Shown here piece after piece: positions 17,715-24,195 of a DNA stretch of 43,158 nucleotides. Made by a program: the position numbers and the translations under genes. The stretch comes from Acidobacteriota bacterium (lineage in GTDB: Bacteria > Acidobacteriota > Vicinamibacteria > Vicinamibacterales > UBA2999). The notes beneath the pieces are model-generated. The model searched no databases, was not told where the DNA came from, and saw nothing but the letters and a program-made list of their open reading frames with translations. Every line of letters starts with the position of its first letter. Position 1 is the stretch's first letter. The DNA lies in the NCBI GenBank assembly GCA_020851565.1, contig JADZCN010000168.1:1-43158 (forward strand), read 5' to 3'.

Positions 17715-18264
17715 CGATGCGATCGGTGACCGCGAGCTTGCTCACCACGTCCATGCCCGAGATGACCTTCCCGAACACGGTGTACTGACCATCGAGCCTC
17801 GGCTGCGGCGCGAGTGTCACGTACCACTGGCTGTCCGCCTTGCTGGCATCGCCGGCGTGCGCCATCGCGACAGCGCCGCGCACGTGCGTGCGGGTCTTGG
17901 TGATCTCCGCCACGCCGATGGGCGTGCCGCTGCCCCCGCGGCCCCAGTCGGCCTGCTTGGTCATGTCGCGCGTGGCCGGGTCGCCCAGCTGCATCACGAA
18001 ATTGGGCACCACGCGGTGCACGCGCTGGCCGTTGTAGAAGCGCTTGTTCACCAGCTCGACAATCCTGGCGACGGTCTTCGGCGCCTCGTTGGGGTAGGTC
18101 TCGAACTCGAAGGAGCCCTTCACGGTCTCCACGACGATCACCGGGCCGGCGCCCGGGGACGTGGCAGCGGGCGCGGCCTGCGCCCTCGCGTGCGATGCAC
18201 TCATCAGCACGAGCGTGCCACAGAAGACGGCAAACAGGGTCGTTCCGAATGCTCTGGTCATCAT
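17686..18264 (-). CDS. Periplasmic cyclophilin-type peptidyl-prolyl isomerase
   Basis: 192-residue protein: a signal peptide (residues about 1-29, cut after SHARAQA) and a bacterial cyclophilin domain that catalyses proline cis-trans isomerisation during folding. Family phrases include GSFEFETYPNEAPKT, FYNGQRVHRVVPNFVMQLGDP, GAVAMAHAG and GQYTVFGKVISGMDVV; FxxQ-type active-site residues are kept. Its ATG overlaps the nth stop (ATGA), so it is coupled to endonuclease III. A second ATG lies one codon later. The 3' end overlaps the DUF72 gene tail to tail by 29 bp. Confidence 0.93.
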   Translation of the reverse strand: MMTRAFGTTLFAVFCGTLVLMSASHARAQAAPAATSPGAGPVIVVETVKGSFEFETYPNEAPKTVARIVELVNKRFYNGQRVHRVVPNFVMQLGDPATRDMTKQADWGRGGSGTPIGVAEITKTRTHVRGAVAMAHAGDASKADSQWYVTLAPQPRLDGQYTVFGKVISGMDVVSKLAVTDRIVRVTVRGAK

Positions 18265-18998
18265 GTGCGTCGGTTCCGGTTGGGCCGCGCCGGCATCGGC
18301 CGGCGCCTGGTTGACGAGGCGTCCATGGCCGCCTGCGCGCGCGCGTCGAGGCGCGGGCATGTGTCGGCAATGGCGCACGCCCCGCATCGAGGATACACCG
18401 GTCGGCACACGTTCTGCCCCCAGGTGACCAGGTAGAGGTTGATGTAGGGCCACCAGCGGGCATCCGTGTTCCGGTAGAGGGCCTGCTCGGTCTGTTCGGG
18501 CGTCTTCGTCTGCACCCAGCCCATCCGGTTGGAGATGCGGTGCACGTGCGTGTCGACGCAGATATGGCGATGGCTCTGGAAGGCCAGGATCAGCACCAGC
18601 GTGGCGGTCTTCCGCCCCACGCCCGGCAGCGTGACGAGCTCCTCGAGCGTCCCCGGCACCCGGCCGCGGAACCGGGTGGCCAGCACCTCCGCGGTCGCCT
18701 TCACGTGGCGGGCCTTGTTCCGGTAGAAGCTCACGGGGTAGATCAGCTCCTCGATCTCCTTCACGGAGAGCTTCGCCATGCCCTTTGGCGTGCGGGCACG
18801 TCGGAAGAGCCGGGTGGACGCCGCGTGCGTCGTCGCGTCCTGCGTGCGTGCCGAGAGCAGCGTGGCGATGAGAACCTGGAAGGGATCTTCCTGCTGGCTC
18901 TCCGAGATCTTCTCGATGGCCGGCAGCTCCATGCCGTCGATCTCGCGCGCCAGCGTGCGCATCACGTGTTCGACGACGGCGGGTTTCGGGCGTTTCAT
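18261..18998 (-). CDS. nth: Endonuclease III
   Basis: 245-residue DNA glycosylase/AP lyase that removes oxidised pyrimidines. The helix-hairpin-helix LPGVGRKTA contains catalytic Lys130; catalytic Asp149 is in CVDTHVHR. The [4Fe-4S] cluster ligands have the classical spacing C198-x6-C205-x2-C208-x5-C214. The N-terminal extension of about 25 residues and the basic C-terminal tail (RRRPMPARPNRNRR) make it slightly longer than the E. coli enzyme. It is followed by the coupled cyclophilin. The 115-bp gap upstream is filled by an 8-bp tandem array. Confidence 0.95.
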   Translation of the reverse strand: MKRPKPAVVEHVMRTLAREIDGMELPAIEKISESQQEDPFQVLIATLLSARTQDATTHAASTRLFRRARTPKGMAKLSVKEIEELIYPVSFYRNKARHVKATAEVLATRFRGRVPGTLEELVTLPGVGRKTATLVLILAFQSHRHICVDTHVHRISNRMGWVQTKTPEQTEQALYRNTDARWWPYINLYLVTWGQNVCRPVYPRCGACAIADTCPRLDARAQAAMDASSTRRRPMPARPNRNRRT

Positions 18999-19028
18999 CT
19001 GTGAGACAGTCCTCGAGCACTCACGATT

Positions 19029-19100
19029 TCAAGACCTCAAGACCTCAAGACCTCAAGACCTCGAGACCTCGAGACCTCAAGACTTCAAGACTTCAAGGCC
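19029..19100. repeat. 8-bp tandem array (TCAAGACC)9
   Basis: Nine consecutive 8-bp units: four exact TCAAGACC, two TCGAGACC, two TCAAGACT and one TCAAGGCC. They occupy most of the 115-bp spacer between nth and the dehydrogenase gene. The same unit forms arrays at 6308-6356 and 21631-21705. Confidence 0.95.
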
Positions 19101-19113
19101 TCTCGGTCTCCCT

Positions 19114-20058
19114 CTACACGGGCGTCAGGGCGGGCTTCCCCTCCAGCACGGCCAGCGCGTTGGACACGGCAAGGTCGGCCATCGCCGTCCTCGTCTCGGT
19201 CGTGGCACTCGCCAGGTGGGGAATCAGCAGCACGTTCTCGAGCGGCAGCAGGTCCGGGTGGACAATGGGCTCGCGCTCGTACACGTCCAGCGCCGCCCCG
19301 GCGATGCGCCCCTCTCTCAACGCCCAGGCCAGCGCCGCCTCGTCCACCACGGGCCCGCGCGCCGTGTTGATGAGATACGCGGTCCGCTTCATGCGGAGGA
19401 GCGCCTTCTGGTCGATCAGGTGCCGGGTCTCGTCGGTCATCGGGCAGTGCAGCGAGACCACGTCGGAGGTCGCGAGCAGGCGATCGAGCGGCATGTGCTC
19501 GGCACCGGGCAGGTCGACCGGTCTCCTCGCGCTGTAGACGACGCGCATGCCAAAGGCCGGCGCCTTCTCGGCCACCGCCTGCCCGATGCGCCCCATGCCC
19601 ACGATGCCGAGCTGCTTGCCGCGGAGCTCCATGCCGAGCATGTAGTCCAGGCCCCAGCCCTGCCACTTCCCCGCGCGCACGACCCGCTCACCTTCACCCA
19701 GGCGACGGGTGACGGCCAGGATGAGCCCCCACGTGAAGTCCGCGCAGGCGTTGGTCAGCACGTCCGGCGTGTTCGTGGCGACCACTCCGCGCGCGCGGCA
19801 GGCCGCGACATCGATGTTGTTGTAGCCCACGGCGACGTTCGCCACGACCTTGAGCGATGGCCCCGCGGCATCGAGCACCGCGGCGTCCACCGTGTCGGTG
19901 AGCAGGCACACCAGCGCGTCCTTGCCCGCCACGCGCGAGAGCAATTCCTCTCGAGGTATCGCCTCGCGACCGGTCCAGAGATCCAGGGAACACGACGCCT
20001 CGAGGCGCGCGATCACCGAGGACGGAAGCCTGCGGGTGACGAGAATGCCCGGTTTCAC
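19114..20058 (-). CDS. D-2-hydroxyacid dehydrogenase (glyoxylate/hydroxypyruvate reductase type)
   Basis: 314-residue NAD(P)-dependent enzyme. The nucleotide motif is G154-M-G156-R-I-G159. The catalytic residues are Arg234 (NTARGPVVDE), Glu263 (YEREP) and His281 (IPHLASAT). Sequence phrases VAVGYNNID and TNTPDVLTNACADFTW point to the GRHPR/glycerate dehydrogenase group, acting on glyoxylate, hydroxypyruvate or similar 2-oxoacids. It lies 52 bp downstream of the microcompartment genes. A redox-balancing role there is possible, but no encapsulation helix is visible at either end, so it may act in the cytosol. Confidence 0.9.
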   Translation of the reverse strand: MKPGILVTRRLPSSVIARLEASCSLDLWTGREAIPREELLSRVAGKDALVCLLTDTVDAAVLDAAGPSLKVVANVAVGYNNIDVAACRARGVVATNTPDVLTNACADFTWGLILAVTRRLGEGERVVRAGKWQGWGLDYMLGMELRGKQLGIVGMGRIGQAVAEKAPAFGMRVVYSARRPVDLPGAEHMPLDRLLATSDVVSLHCPMTDETRHLIDQKALLRMKRTAYLINTARGPVVDEAALAWALREGRIAGAALDVYEREPIVHPDLLPLENVLLIPHLASATTETRTAMADLAVSNALAVLEGKPALTPV

Positions 20059-20110
20059 CTACGTCCCCTCACGCACCCGTTCGCACCTGCCGCACCTGCC
20101 CGCACCCGTC

Positions 20111-20332
20111 CTAGTGTCCATGGCACTGACAGTAGCCGCAGTGATTGCACCGGACCGCCGGCTCGATCACGCACATCACGTCGTCCGCGGCACGAGGGAT
20201 GGCGTAACGGGCGAAGCCGATCGGCACCGCGGCCGCCGGGGGCGGGCCCGACGCAGCCGGCGCCTGTGGCTGTGGCCCCAGGTGTCTCGCGATGGCGCTT
20301 CGCACGAGCTGGCGAATCTCGTCGTCGGTCAT
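20111..20332 (-). CDS. Small encapsulation-helix protein with Cys/His-rich tail (unknown)
   Basis: 73-residue protein, last gene of the microcompartment run, 19 bp after BMC-P1. The N-terminus MTDDEIRQLVRSAIARHLG is an amphipathic helix of the type that targets cargo to BMC shells: Ile6, Leu9, Val10, Ile14 and Leu18 fall on one face. A Pro/Ala-rich linker (residues 19-40) follows, then a tail with Cys54, 62, 65, 68, 70 and His64, 71, 73, ending in CNHCGYCQCHGH, which looks metal- or Fe-S-binding. The helix resembles the one at the C-terminus of the aldolase in the same locus. I do not recognise a named family. It may be a small redox or metal-carrying cargo; this is inference. Confidence 0.75.
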   Translation of the reverse strand: MTDDEIRQLVRSAIARHLGPQPQAPAASGPPPAAAVPIGFARYAIPRAADDVMCVIEPAVRCNHCGYCQCHGH

Positions 20333-20351
20333 GGCGGGCAGGTGGGCACGA

Positions 20352-20630
20352 TCACTGCTCCGGCTCCACGTCCACGTGGTCCACGATGCCCACGATGGCA
20401 GCATCCACGGGTGACAGCCTCCGTCCCAGGGCTTCTCCGGCGGCGCGCCCCTCGAGCACCACGATGACGCGCTCGCTGACACCGGCGCCCACCGAGTCGA
20501 TGGCCATGAGCGTGGCTCCTCGCGCCTCGCCCGAAGGCGTCTCCGGCTGCACGAGCAGGAGCTTCGCGCCTTCGAACTGGGGGCGCTTCATCGTCGACAC
20601 GACCTGGCCGACGACGCGGGCGAGGATCAT
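20352..20630 (-). CDS. BMC-P shell vertex protein 1 (EutN/CcmL family)
   Basis: 92-residue pentameric shell protein that caps the vertices of a bacterial microcompartment. Family marks are the start ARVVGQVVSTMKRP, LLLVQP, the central AIDSVGAG and the end VDAAIVGIVDHVDVE. The length is standard. Its ATG overlaps the stop of BMC-P2 by 4 bp. It differs from its two paralogues in the loop SERVIVVLEGRAAGEALGR. Three vertex paralogues in a row are typical of PVM-type loci. Confidence 0.95.
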   Translation of the reverse strand: MILARVVGQVVSTMKRPQFEGAKLLLVQPETPSGEARGATLMAIDSVGAGVSERVIVVLEGRAAGEALGRRLSPVDAAIVGIVDHVDVEPEQ

Positions 20631-21034
20631 CGGCGGTCTCCTGACGCCGGGACTGAAGTCCCGGCGCTCCGTACCGCCTCGGTGCCGGCGCGCCGTTTCG
20701 CCCGGCCCCCGACACTGCGTTCCGCCGTCTGCCCGGCGCGCCGAGACGGCCTGACCACTGCATCGCGTTCCCCTGTCGTCCAGTGATCGACGATGCCGAC
20801 GATGCCGGCATCGGCCGGCACCTCGACGGGATGAAAGGGAAAGCTGGCTTCCTTGCCGCGCACGAAGAAGACGTGCTCGCCGGCGCCCGCGCCGACCGAG
20901 TCCACCGCGACGAGCGGGCGCCCGACGGCCTCGCCATCGGCGCCGAGCGGCTGCACGAGCAGCAGCGTGATGCCGCCGAACGAGGGATCCTTCCGTGTGG
21001 CGACGACGTCGCCGATGACGCGGGCGAGCTGCAT
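20627..21034 (-). CDS. BMC-P shell vertex protein 2 with extended C-terminus
   Basis: 135-residue EutN/CcmL protein. Residues 1-90 are a complete vertex protein (ARVIGDVVATRKDP, AVDSVGAGAGEHV, AGIVGIVDHW). The last 45 residues are an Arg-, Ala- and Gly-rich extension with no family match. The DNA of this extension contains an inverted repeat GCCGTCT/AGACGGC (20724-20750) and the dispersed palindrome copy B (20645-20666). The tail therefore looks like repeat DNA that has become coding. The stop still overlaps the BMC-P1 start, so the extension keeps translational coupling. Whether the tail lies inside or outside the shell is unknown. Confidence 0.92.
   Translation of the reverse strand: MQLARVIGDVVATRKDPSFGGITLLLVQPLGADGEAVGRPLVAVDSVGAGAGEHVFFVRGKEASFPFHPVEVPADAGIVGIVDHWTTGERDAVVRPSRRAGQTAERSVGGRAKRRAGTEAVRSAGTSVPASGDRR
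20645..20666. repeat. Dispersed REP-like palindrome, copy B
   Basis: Perfect inverted repeat with arms CGCCGGGACT and AGTCCCGGCG around GA, followed by CTCCG. It lies inside the 3' end of the BMC-P2 gene, 15 bp before BMC-P1 begins. Confidence 0.8.
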
Positions 21035-21038
21035 GACG

Positions 21039-21308
21039 CTACTCCTGCACGTCCACGTGATCGATGATCCCGACCACGACGGCGTCCACAGGGCAGTCCT
21101 TCATGCCCGAGGCCATGCGTGCAGAGCTGCCGCTGACGATGAGCACGGTCTCGCCGACGCCGGCGTCCACGGTGTCGACGGCAACCAGGTAGTTGCCCTC
21201 GGCCTTGCCGCGCGGGTCCACGGGCCGCGCCAGGAGCAGCTTGTTGCTGACCAGGCGTGGGTCCTTGCGGGTCGCCACGACGGTGCCGACGATGCGCGCG
21301 AGAAGCAT
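21039..21308 (-). CDS. BMC-P shell vertex protein 3 (EutN/CcmL family)
   Basis: 89-residue vertex protein, first of the three paralogues in transcription order. It starts MLLARIVGTVVATRKDP and shows LLLARP, AVDTVDAGVGE and VVVGIIDHVDVQE. It starts 18 bp after the BMC-H stop and ends 4 bp before BMC-P2. Compared with the others, the usual SVGAG is TVDAG, placing Asp in the conserved turn. Length and layout are otherwise normal. Confidence 0.95.
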   Translation of the reverse strand: MLLARIVGTVVATRKDPRLVSNKLLLARPVDPRGKAEGNYLVAVDTVDAGVGETVLIVSGSSARMASGMKDCPVDAVVVGIIDHVDVQE

Positions 21309-21326
21309 GGCCGCGGCCCGACGGGC

Positions 21327-21617
21327 CTAGCTCTTCGCGTTGGCCTTGCCGATGGGCAGGACGTCTTCGAGGTTGGCGTGCGGGCGAGGAATGACGTGCA
21401 CCGAGACCAGCTCACCCACGCGGCGTGCCGCGGCGGCGCCCGCGTCAGTGGCCGCCTTCACGGCCGCCACATCGCCGCGCACGATCGCGGTCACGTAGCC
21501 GGCGCCGATCTTCTCCCAGCCCACCAACGTCACCTTGGCGGCCTTGACCATGGCGTCGGCCGCTTCGATCATCGCGACCAACCCCTTGGTTTCGACCATG
21601 CCCAGTGCTTCGCCCAT
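21327..21617 (-). CDS. BMC-H hexameric shell protein (PduA/EutM type)
   Basis: 96-residue facet protein of a bacterial microcompartment, with a single BMC domain (ALGMVETKGLVAMIEAADAM, RGDVAAVKAATDAGA, HVIPRPH). It is close to PduA/EutM in length and sequence. The pore-loop phrase is KIGAG, where PduA has KIGSG, so the residue lining the pore is Ala and not Ser. The ATG was chosen because GGAGGAG lies 3 bp upstream and the protein then begins at the family's usual place. It is the only hexamer gene in the window, and no BMC-T gene was found. Confidence 0.96.
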   Translation of the reverse strand: MGEALGMVETKGLVAMIEAADAMVKAAKVTLVGWEKIGAGYVTAIVRGDVAAVKAATDAGAAAARRVGELVSVHVIPRPHANLEDVLPIGKANAKS

Positions 21618-21630
21618 TCGCTCCTCCGCG

Positions 21631-21705
21631 AGGTCCTGGGGTCCTGAGGTCCTGGGCCAGCCGGACTCCAAGACCTCAAGGCTTCAAGACCTCAAGACCT
21701 CAAAC
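21631..21705. repeat. Two-orientation 8-bp repeat array upstream of BMC-H
   Basis: Three units close to AGGTCCTG (21631-21654) are followed, after a short unique stretch, by about five units close to CTCAAGAC (21667-21705). The halves are partly complementary and could pair. They fill the spacer between the aldolase stop and the BMC-H start. Confidence 0.85.
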
Positions 21706-22572
21706 CTATCGCAACTGCCTCACCGCATCCTCTATCAGCGCGGTGAGTTCACGGTATGTTAGCCGAATCTCGGCATCCCTGCCGGGGGCCATGGCTGCCG
21801 GCCGGCCCGGGCTGTCGGGCACCAGCCGCGCCCCCACGGCCTCCGGCGCCTGCACCACCTGGCATTCCAGCTGCCCACCCGACACGGGCGCCGTCGTCTC
21901 GTCGGTGCAGATTGGCGCCGGCGACGCGATGCCGTACATCCCGCGCAGCCCCTGCAGGCGATCCACCTCGCCCCTCGACAGGAGATGCTCGCGGCCGAGC
22001 GTGCGCGCCACGAGGCTGATCGTGGCGAAGTGCTCGATGGTTTCCATGCGGTAGTACGCCGCGTAGACATCGCCCGCCACCGCCAGCGCGCCGTGATTGG
22101 CGAGCAGCAGCCCGTCGTGCGCCTTGATGTACTTGCGGACGGCCGCCGGCAGCTCCTCGGTGGAAGGCGTGGCGTACTCGGCGATGGGAATGCTCCCGAG
22201 GGTGGTGATCACTTCGGCCAGGACGGCCCGATCGAGCGGGATGCCCGCCACGGCGAAGCCGGTTGCGGTCGGGGGGTGGGCATGGACCACGGCCCGCACG
22301 TCCGGGCGGTTCCGGTACACCTCGAGGTGCATCTTGAGCTCGGACGACGCGTTGCGCTCGCCGGCGAGCTTCTTCCCGTCGAGATCGGTGACGACCATCA
22401 TGTCCGGGGTCATGAACCCCTTGGAGACGGCCGTGGGCGTGGTGATGAGCCGCCCGTCGTCCAGGCGCACGCTGATGTTCCCGTCGTTCGACGCGACGTA
22501 GCCGCGGTGCCAGAGGCGGCGCCCGCACTCCACGATGTCCGCCCGGATCTGCTCTTCGGTTCGTGCCGCCAT
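21706..22572 (-). CDS. Class II aldolase with C-terminal encapsulation-like helix
   Basis: 288-residue FucA/RhaD-type metal-dependent aldolase, expected to split a sugar phosphate such as L-fuculose-1-phosphate into DHAP and lactaldehyde. Active-site candidates are Glu78 (SSELKMH), zinc ligands His97 and His99 (VVHAHPP) and His160 (LLANHGALA). The catalytic domain ends near residue 210. It is followed by a Pro/Gly/Ala-rich linker and the terminal helix TYRELTALIEDAVRQLR, with Leu276, Leu279, Ile280, Val284 and Leu287 on one face. That is how cargo enzymes are anchored in BMC shells. It is the first enzyme of the BMC run, 1 bp after the PP0621-like gene. The sugar specificity is inferred. Confidence 0.93.
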   Translation of the reverse strand: MAARTEEQIRADIVECGRRLWHRGYVASNDGNISVRLDDGRLITTPTAVSKGFMTPDMMVVTDLDGKKLAGERNASSELKMHLEVYRNRPDVRAVVHAHPPTATGFAVAGIPLDRAVLAEVITTLGSIPIAEYATPSTEELPAAVRKYIKAHDGLLLANHGALAVAGDVYAAYYRMETIEHFATISLVARTLGREHLLSRGEVDRLQGLRGMYGIASPAPICTDETTAPVSGGQLECQVVQAPEAVGARLVPDSPGRPAAMAPGRDAEIRLTYRELTALIEDAVRQLR

Positions 22573-22573
22573 C

Positions 22574-22849
22574 TCACGCCGCGTACTTCGCGCGGCACTC
22601 CTCGGAACAGAAGTACAGGGCCTGCCCGCGGCCGACGCCGCTGATGGCCTTCTCGGGCACGACGTACGTGCCGCAGACGGGACACTGCGCCATCTTCACG
22701 GCGGTGGGCTGGGACGGCGTCCGGCGCCCGCCGGGCGCGCCGGGTCGTGCGTCTCCTGATGCCCCACGCGCCACGCCCTCCAGCAGGCGCCAGGCGGCGC
22801 GAGCCAGGAACATGAAGAAGAGGAAGAGGAGCAGCGTGCGGAGCAGCAC
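22574..22849 (-). CDS. PP0621-like small membrane protein with zinc-ribbon-like motif
   Basis: 91-residue protein starting at a GTG 2 bp after the TPR gene stop. One N-terminal membrane segment (LLRTLLLFLFFMFLARAAW) is followed by a polar Gly/Pro/Arg linker and a small C-terminal domain CPVCGTYVVP...YFCSEECRAKYA. That domain resembles the PP0621 family or a YHS/TRASH-like metal site (two CxxC-type pairs). The function is unknown; similar modules bind Zn or other metals. It sits directly before the aldolase gene, so it is co-transcribed with the BMC genes, but it also occurs widely outside such loci. Confidence 0.78.
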   Translation of the reverse strand: MLLRTLLLFLFFMFLARAAWRLLEGVARGASGDARPGAPGGRRTPSQPTAVKMAQCPVCGTYVVPEKAISGVGRGQALYFCSEECRAKYAA

Positions 22850-22851
22850 GG

Positions 22852-23469
22852 CTACTTGTCTCCGGTGGCACCCGTCGGATGAGCGTTCTTCAATCCTTCG
22901 AGGCCCTTCTGGGCTGCCTGGCCCTCCGGGCTGTTGGGTGCAATGGCCACCACCTGCTCCCACGCCTGGGCCGCGCCCTGGAGGTCCTGTTTGCCGAAGG
23001 CGCGGACGATACCCATGTTCAGGAGTGTCTTGGTGTGCTTCGGATCGATCGAGAGCGAATGCTCGAACTGCTTGATCGCGCGGTCCGGCTGGTTGGTGTA
23101 GTAGTAGGCCACGCCGAGGTCCGTGGACAGGTTGGGGTCGCCGCCGTTGAGCGCGAACGCCTGCTCGTACCACGAGATGGCCTGCGGATACTGCTCGGCG
23201 TCGAAGTACATGTTGCCGAGCTGCACGCGCGGCTGCGCGTCCTTCGGGTTCTGCTGGGCCACGGATTCGAGCGCCCGCACGCGCTCCTGATCCAGCGGAA
23301 TCGCCTGGCTGCCCGGCTGCTGGGCCGCGCCCTGGCCGGCCGCCGCCTGCGCCACGGGCGCAACGGGCACGGTGGTCCTCGCCTGCTGGCTGCCCAGGAC
23401 CCAGCCGACGATCACGCCGAACAGCACGCCAGCCACCGCAAACACAATCGAATCAGCTCGCATCGCCAC
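22852..23469 (-). CDS. Membrane-anchored tetratricopeptide-repeat protein
   Basis: 205-residue protein with an N-terminal membrane anchor (SIVFAVAGVLFGVIVGWVLG, residues about 7-26), an Ala/Gln/Pro-rich linker and three to four TPR units. Examples are PRVQLGNMYFDAEQYPQAISWYEQAFALN, here split by the usual 34-residue spacing, and LSTDLGVAYYYTNQPDRA. The layout resembles NrfG/CcmH-type TPR proteins, but no cytochrome assembly gene is near. TPRs bind other proteins; the partner is unknown. Two starts two codons apart are possible. Confidence 0.88.
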   Translation of the reverse strand: MAMRADSIVFAVAGVLFGVIVGWVLGSQQARTTVPVAPVAQAAAGQGAAQQPGSQAIPLDQERVRALESVAQQNPKDAQPRVQLGNMYFDAEQYPQAISWYEQAFALNGGDPNLSTDLGVAYYYTNQPDRAIKQFEHSLSIDPKHTKTLLNMGIVRAFGKQDLQGAAQAWEQVVAIAPNSPEGQAAQKGLEGLKNAHPTGATGDK

Positions 23470-23472
23470 TCG

Positions 23473-24195
23473 TCAGGATAGCAACCTCTGGTGGAGCCAG
23501 TCCACCAGGGCCCGCGCCAGGACGGGATCCGCGGCCAGCAGCTGGGTGCCGTGCGCCGGCACGGTGCTGAGTTGCTGGTCACGCGGGACGGTCGAGCTCT
23601 CGGTCAGCTCCTTCAGGGTTCGCAGCGCATACGGATCCTCGGTGCTGCACGCCAGCCAGATGCCTCGATCTCCCAGTTTCCGCATCACGTCGGTGCCCGC
23701 ACGCAGGCCCCGGTAGTCGAGGCTGGGCGACACCGCGGCGGCAACGCGCACCAGCGGCTGCTCGACCGCGGCCAGCAGCGCCAGGCTCGCGCCGAGCGAG
23801 GCACCCACGAGGCCCACCGCATCCGGCCGCACGCCAGGTCGTGCTGCCAGCCACTGCACGGCGGCGCGCACGTCCTGCACCATCTCCCCGAGCGCGCCCG
23901 CCGAGCCGCCCGAGGCGCCGTGCCCGCGCAGGTCGATGGCCAGCGCCGTGATGCCCCGCCGCTCCAGCTCCTGGGCCAGCGAGTCCCAGTCGGCCTTCGA
24001 GCGGGACAGCATGTGGACCAGGACCACTGCGGGCGCCGGCCGCGAGGCCGCCTCGTACAGCTGGCCCGCGAGGCTCGTGCCGTCGAGGGACGCCAGCGTG
24101 ACGGGCCGGCCCGCCGCGTCCGACGCCCACGGGATGGCCAATGTCAGAAGGGCCAGTGCCCACAGCCGCCGGTACCGGCCAGGACGCGCCCGCAT
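23473..24195 (-). CDS. Secreted alpha/beta hydrolase
   Basis: 240-residue protein with a signal peptide (residues about 8-27) and an alpha/beta hydrolase fold. The nucleophile elbow is VGASLGAS (Ser near residue 142), the oxyanion region VVLVHMLSRSKADW, the acid candidate Asp in CSTEDPYA, and the catalytic His in VPAHGTQLL. The phrase AIDLRGHGASGG is typical of dienelactone-hydrolase-like esterases. The substrate is not known. The ATG overlaps the pdxJ stop (TGATG), and the TPR gene follows after 3 bp, so it belongs to the long housekeeping run. Confidence 0.88.
   Translation of the reverse strand: MRARPGRYRRLWALALLTLAIPWASDAAGRPVTLASLDGTSLAGQLYEAASRPAPAVVLVHMLSRSKADWDSLAQELERRGITALAIDLRGHGASGGSAGALGEMVQDVRAAVQWLAARPGVRPDAVGLVGASLGASLALLAAVEQPLVRVAAAVSPSLDYRGLRAGTDVMRKLGDRGIWLACSTEDPYALRTLKELTESSTVPRDQQLSTVPAHGTQLLAADPVLARALVDWLHQRLLS

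Noticed and set aside
19114..20058. Dehydrogenase as proven luminal cargo
   Set aside because: Neither terminus carries an amphipathic targeting helix and a 52-bp gap separates it from the shell genes. It is kept only as a possible partner.
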